From CAMLHU01 sp031393795 (GTDB lineage: Bacteria; Gemmatimonadota; Gemmatimonadetes; Gemmatimonadales; GWC2-71-9): a stretch of 7,402 bases of DNA. The position numbers and the translations under genes were made by a program. The notes beneath the pieces were generated by a model. That model saw nothing but the letters and a program-made list of their open reading frames with translations, did no database searches and was not told where the DNA came from. The stretch is from assembly GCA_031393795.1 (NCBI GenBank), contig JANMWE010000248.1:1-7402 (forward strand). Direction: 5' to 3'. Below, one piece after another: positions 6,148 through 7,402 of the stretch. How positions within the stretch are numbered: position 1 is the first letter of the stretch; each line of letters opens with the position of its first letter.

Positions 6148-6163
6148 CGTCAAGTCCGCACCT

Positions 6164-6610
6164 CTATCCCACCACGTTCGCCAATAGCTTCCACTTGGTG
6201 TCGAATGTGAGAGTCACACCAAATTCCCCGGCGCGCTGGCCAATCACCTCCACAACGTAGCGAGTGCTCGACACCTTGAGGCCGATCACGACGACTGTGC
6301 CGCTTGTGGGTGCGGGTACGCCAATAGCCGCAAAGAAGTGCTGTGCAGCCGTACGGCAGTCGCTCGCCCTGGTGAGGAAGGCGACCTTGCTGGCGGTGGT
6401 CACAGGAAGCTGGTGCTGAGCGCGACTAGCCACGGACGCGGTATCCGTTCCGGTTACCACGCTTACGATGTAGGACTGAAGCGCGTACGCCTCGTCGTTT
6501 GCTGAGGTGGCGCATTGAAACGTCTGGGCACTGACGGTGGTCGCAACTGGTGGAGCCGCACACCCGACGAGAAGTGCAGCAACCAGGAATCGAAATCTGG
6601 ACATAGGCAT
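6164..6610 (-). CDS. Small predicted lipoprotein of unknown function
   Basis: The protein has 148 residues. The N-terminus MPMSRFRFLVAALLVGC contains a lipobox (Leu14-Val15-Gly16-Cys17), so attachment to a membrane by a lipid on Cys17 is likely; an alternative is Sec cleavage after VSA before QTF. The remaining domain has two cysteines (Cys33 and Cys85), possibly a disulfide, and a C-terminal block with TRYVVEV, GEFGV and LTFDTKWKLL that looks like a beta-strand-rich domain. I do not recognise a named family, though this layout resembles uncharacterised secreted proteins of Gemmatimonadota as I remember them. The start at 6610 is chosen because GGAG lies 11 bases upstream; the ATG at 6604 is also possible. 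The gene lies 16 bp downstream of the JAMM-like gene, and its GC is lower than the left part of the window. Confidence 0.75.
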   Translation of the reverse strand: MPMSRFRFLVAALLVGCAAPPVATTVSAQTFQCATSANDEAYALQSYIVSVVTGTDTASVASRAQHQLPVTTASKVAFLTRASDCRTAAQHFFAAIGVPAPTSGTVVVIGLKVSSTRYVVEVIGQRAGEFGVTLTFDTKWKLLANVVG

Positions 6611-6626
6611 TCTGTCAGTCACTCCA

Positions 6627-7402
6627 TTAGAAGAGGTTGCAGGAGGGATTGCTCTTGTGGCGGGCAAACGACTTCACTACCCCACGAGCATTCCGGAGTG
6701 TTGTGGTCGATGGGGCATGATAGACGTTGGCGCTATCGGCGATCATCTCAGGCCATGAATATTGCGCGATGTTCTCGATGTCAGGCTTGCTCGGGCCACC
6801 ATACTTACGTGGGTTATACGTACCCGGTTGCTGCGGGGTCGCTCCTGCCGGCCAACACGACTGTGGAACCACCTCGTTCCGGATGAAGGGGTGGGTATGA
6901 ACATGCATGATCGGGATGCCCAGCTGGGCGGGCGGCTCGAACAACCGTCCGCAACGTCCATCCACCGGATTTACCGGAGTGACAGCAGTGATGTACGCGC
7001 CGGTCAATGTGTCTTGATAGATCCATCCTCCCCGCTCAAGACGCTGCGAGACCGGGAGTGAGGCCATGCTACTATCCCATAGGGTCCGAAGCATGTCGCG
7101 AACGACCTGCTGGTCCAACCATTCGTCGCCCGTTGGGCAGTTCGCGGTTGCCGGGCGCTTCTCGAAAAAGGTCACACTGAACGAGACTCCGAGATGAGCC
7201 GCGCCCCCATTGATCAAGATGTACTGCGGCTCTTGAATGACAAAGAGGACCGAGTCGACGCCTCCCTGATACGTCGACTGATAGAACACCGGTGCAGTAA
7301 CGGAGTCATTTTCGACACATACTCCACCGCCCGGGAGGAAGTGCGGATGTCCGGACTCGACCATCCGTCCGTGCGCGAAGAACTCGTATGTGCCGAGGTT
7401 TT
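6627..7402 (-). CDS. JAMM/MPN-like domain protein, probably extracytoplasmic, N-terminus beyond the window
   Basis: The frame is open to the window edge (about 257 residues visible). Numbering below starts at the first visible Met (7364). Residues 110-124 (ERGGWIYQDTLTGAY) and 154-159 (HVHTHP), then PSKPD at 191-195, reproduce the JAMM order of Glu, His-x-His and Ser-x-x-Asp: Glu110, His156, His158, Ser192, Asp195. The E-x-G-G-x-I-Y pattern is like that of DUF4329/JAB-like domains. JAMM enzymes are zinc peptidases, mostly isopeptidases. The gap from His158 to Ser192 is much longer than the common 7-10 residues and contains a Cys/Pro-rich insert, so activity is uncertain. Five cysteines (16, 76, 138, 170, 242) suggest an oxidising compartment. 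No signal peptide follows Met1, so the true start probably lies upstream. Residues before 100 look beta-rich and are not recognised. It is co-directional with the lipoprotein gene. Confidence 0.75.
   Translation of the reverse strand, partial: NLGTYEFFAHGRMVESGHPHFLPGGGVCVENDSVTAPVFYQSTYQGGVDSVLFVIQEPQYILINGGAAHLGVSFSVTFFEKRPATANCPTGDEWLDQQVVRDMLRTLWDSSMASLPVSQRLERGGWIYQDTLTGAYITAVTPVNPVDGRCGRLFEPPAQLGIPIMHVHTHPFIRNEVVPQSCWPAGATPQQPGTYNPRKYGGPSKPDIENIAQYSWPEMIADSANVYHAPSTTTLRNARGVVKSFARHKSNPSCNLF

Larger units (their letters stand above)
5687..6163. other. Non-coding stretch of about 480 bp, rich in hairpin repeats
   Basis: No credible gene is present. The open frames here are Arg-, Pro- and Ala-rich without family patterns or ribosome sites. 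The left part (5689-5885) is a cluster of hairpin repeats, the middle (5924-5981) holds two further stem-loops, and the right end carries a terminator-like stem. I see nothing recognisable between about 5985 and 6119. GC content begins to fall across this stretch. Confidence 0.7.

Overview
The window is GC-rich bacterial DNA, roughly 65-75% GC over most of its length by hand count of single lines. It carries seven protein genes, two of them cut by the window edges. The composition, the mature N-termini that begin with Gln after an Ala-type cleavage site, the many short dispersed repeats and the mix of families suggest a Gemmatimonadota-like soil or environmental bacterium. That placement is inference: no rRNA or other marker gene is present.

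Left and centre (1-4716, minus strand). Four genes read leftward in a tight row: a secreted metallo-beta-lactamase-fold hydrolase (3382-4716), a TetA-like MFS exporter (2159-3349, 32 bp downstream), a DUF2127 membrane protein (1728-2162, GTGA overlap with the exporter) and a THUMP-domain rRNA methyltransferase (553-1728, TGATG overlap with the DUF2127 gene). The last three are very probably translationally coupled. After a repeat-filled gap (384-552) a DUF411/CopG-type copper protein with a Tat signal follows, truncated by the window edge.

Divergent gene (4751-5686, plus strand). A PLP-dependent enzyme of the cysteine synthase family starts 34 bp from the hydrolase start. Its PLP lysine is conserved, but the substrate loop and the phosphate loop are both altered.

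Non-coding stretch (5687-6163). It holds at least three direct copies and one inverted copy of a GC-rich hairpin repeat, two further imperfect hairpins, and a terminator-like stem for the gene on its right.

Right end (6164-7402, minus strand). GC falls to about 47-65% per line. Two genes read leftward 16 bp apart: a cysteine-containing protein with a JAMM-like E...HTHP...SxxD signature, open at the window edge, and a small predicted lipoprotein. Neither has a recognised function; together they are the most novel part of the window.

A theme of the window is that short dispersed repeats have entered protein-coding sequence at three places in one gene row. An octamer array encodes part of the hydrolase signal peptide, a heptamer array lies in a loop of the methyltransferase, and a palindromic repeat supplies the methyltransferase C-terminus and its stop codon.
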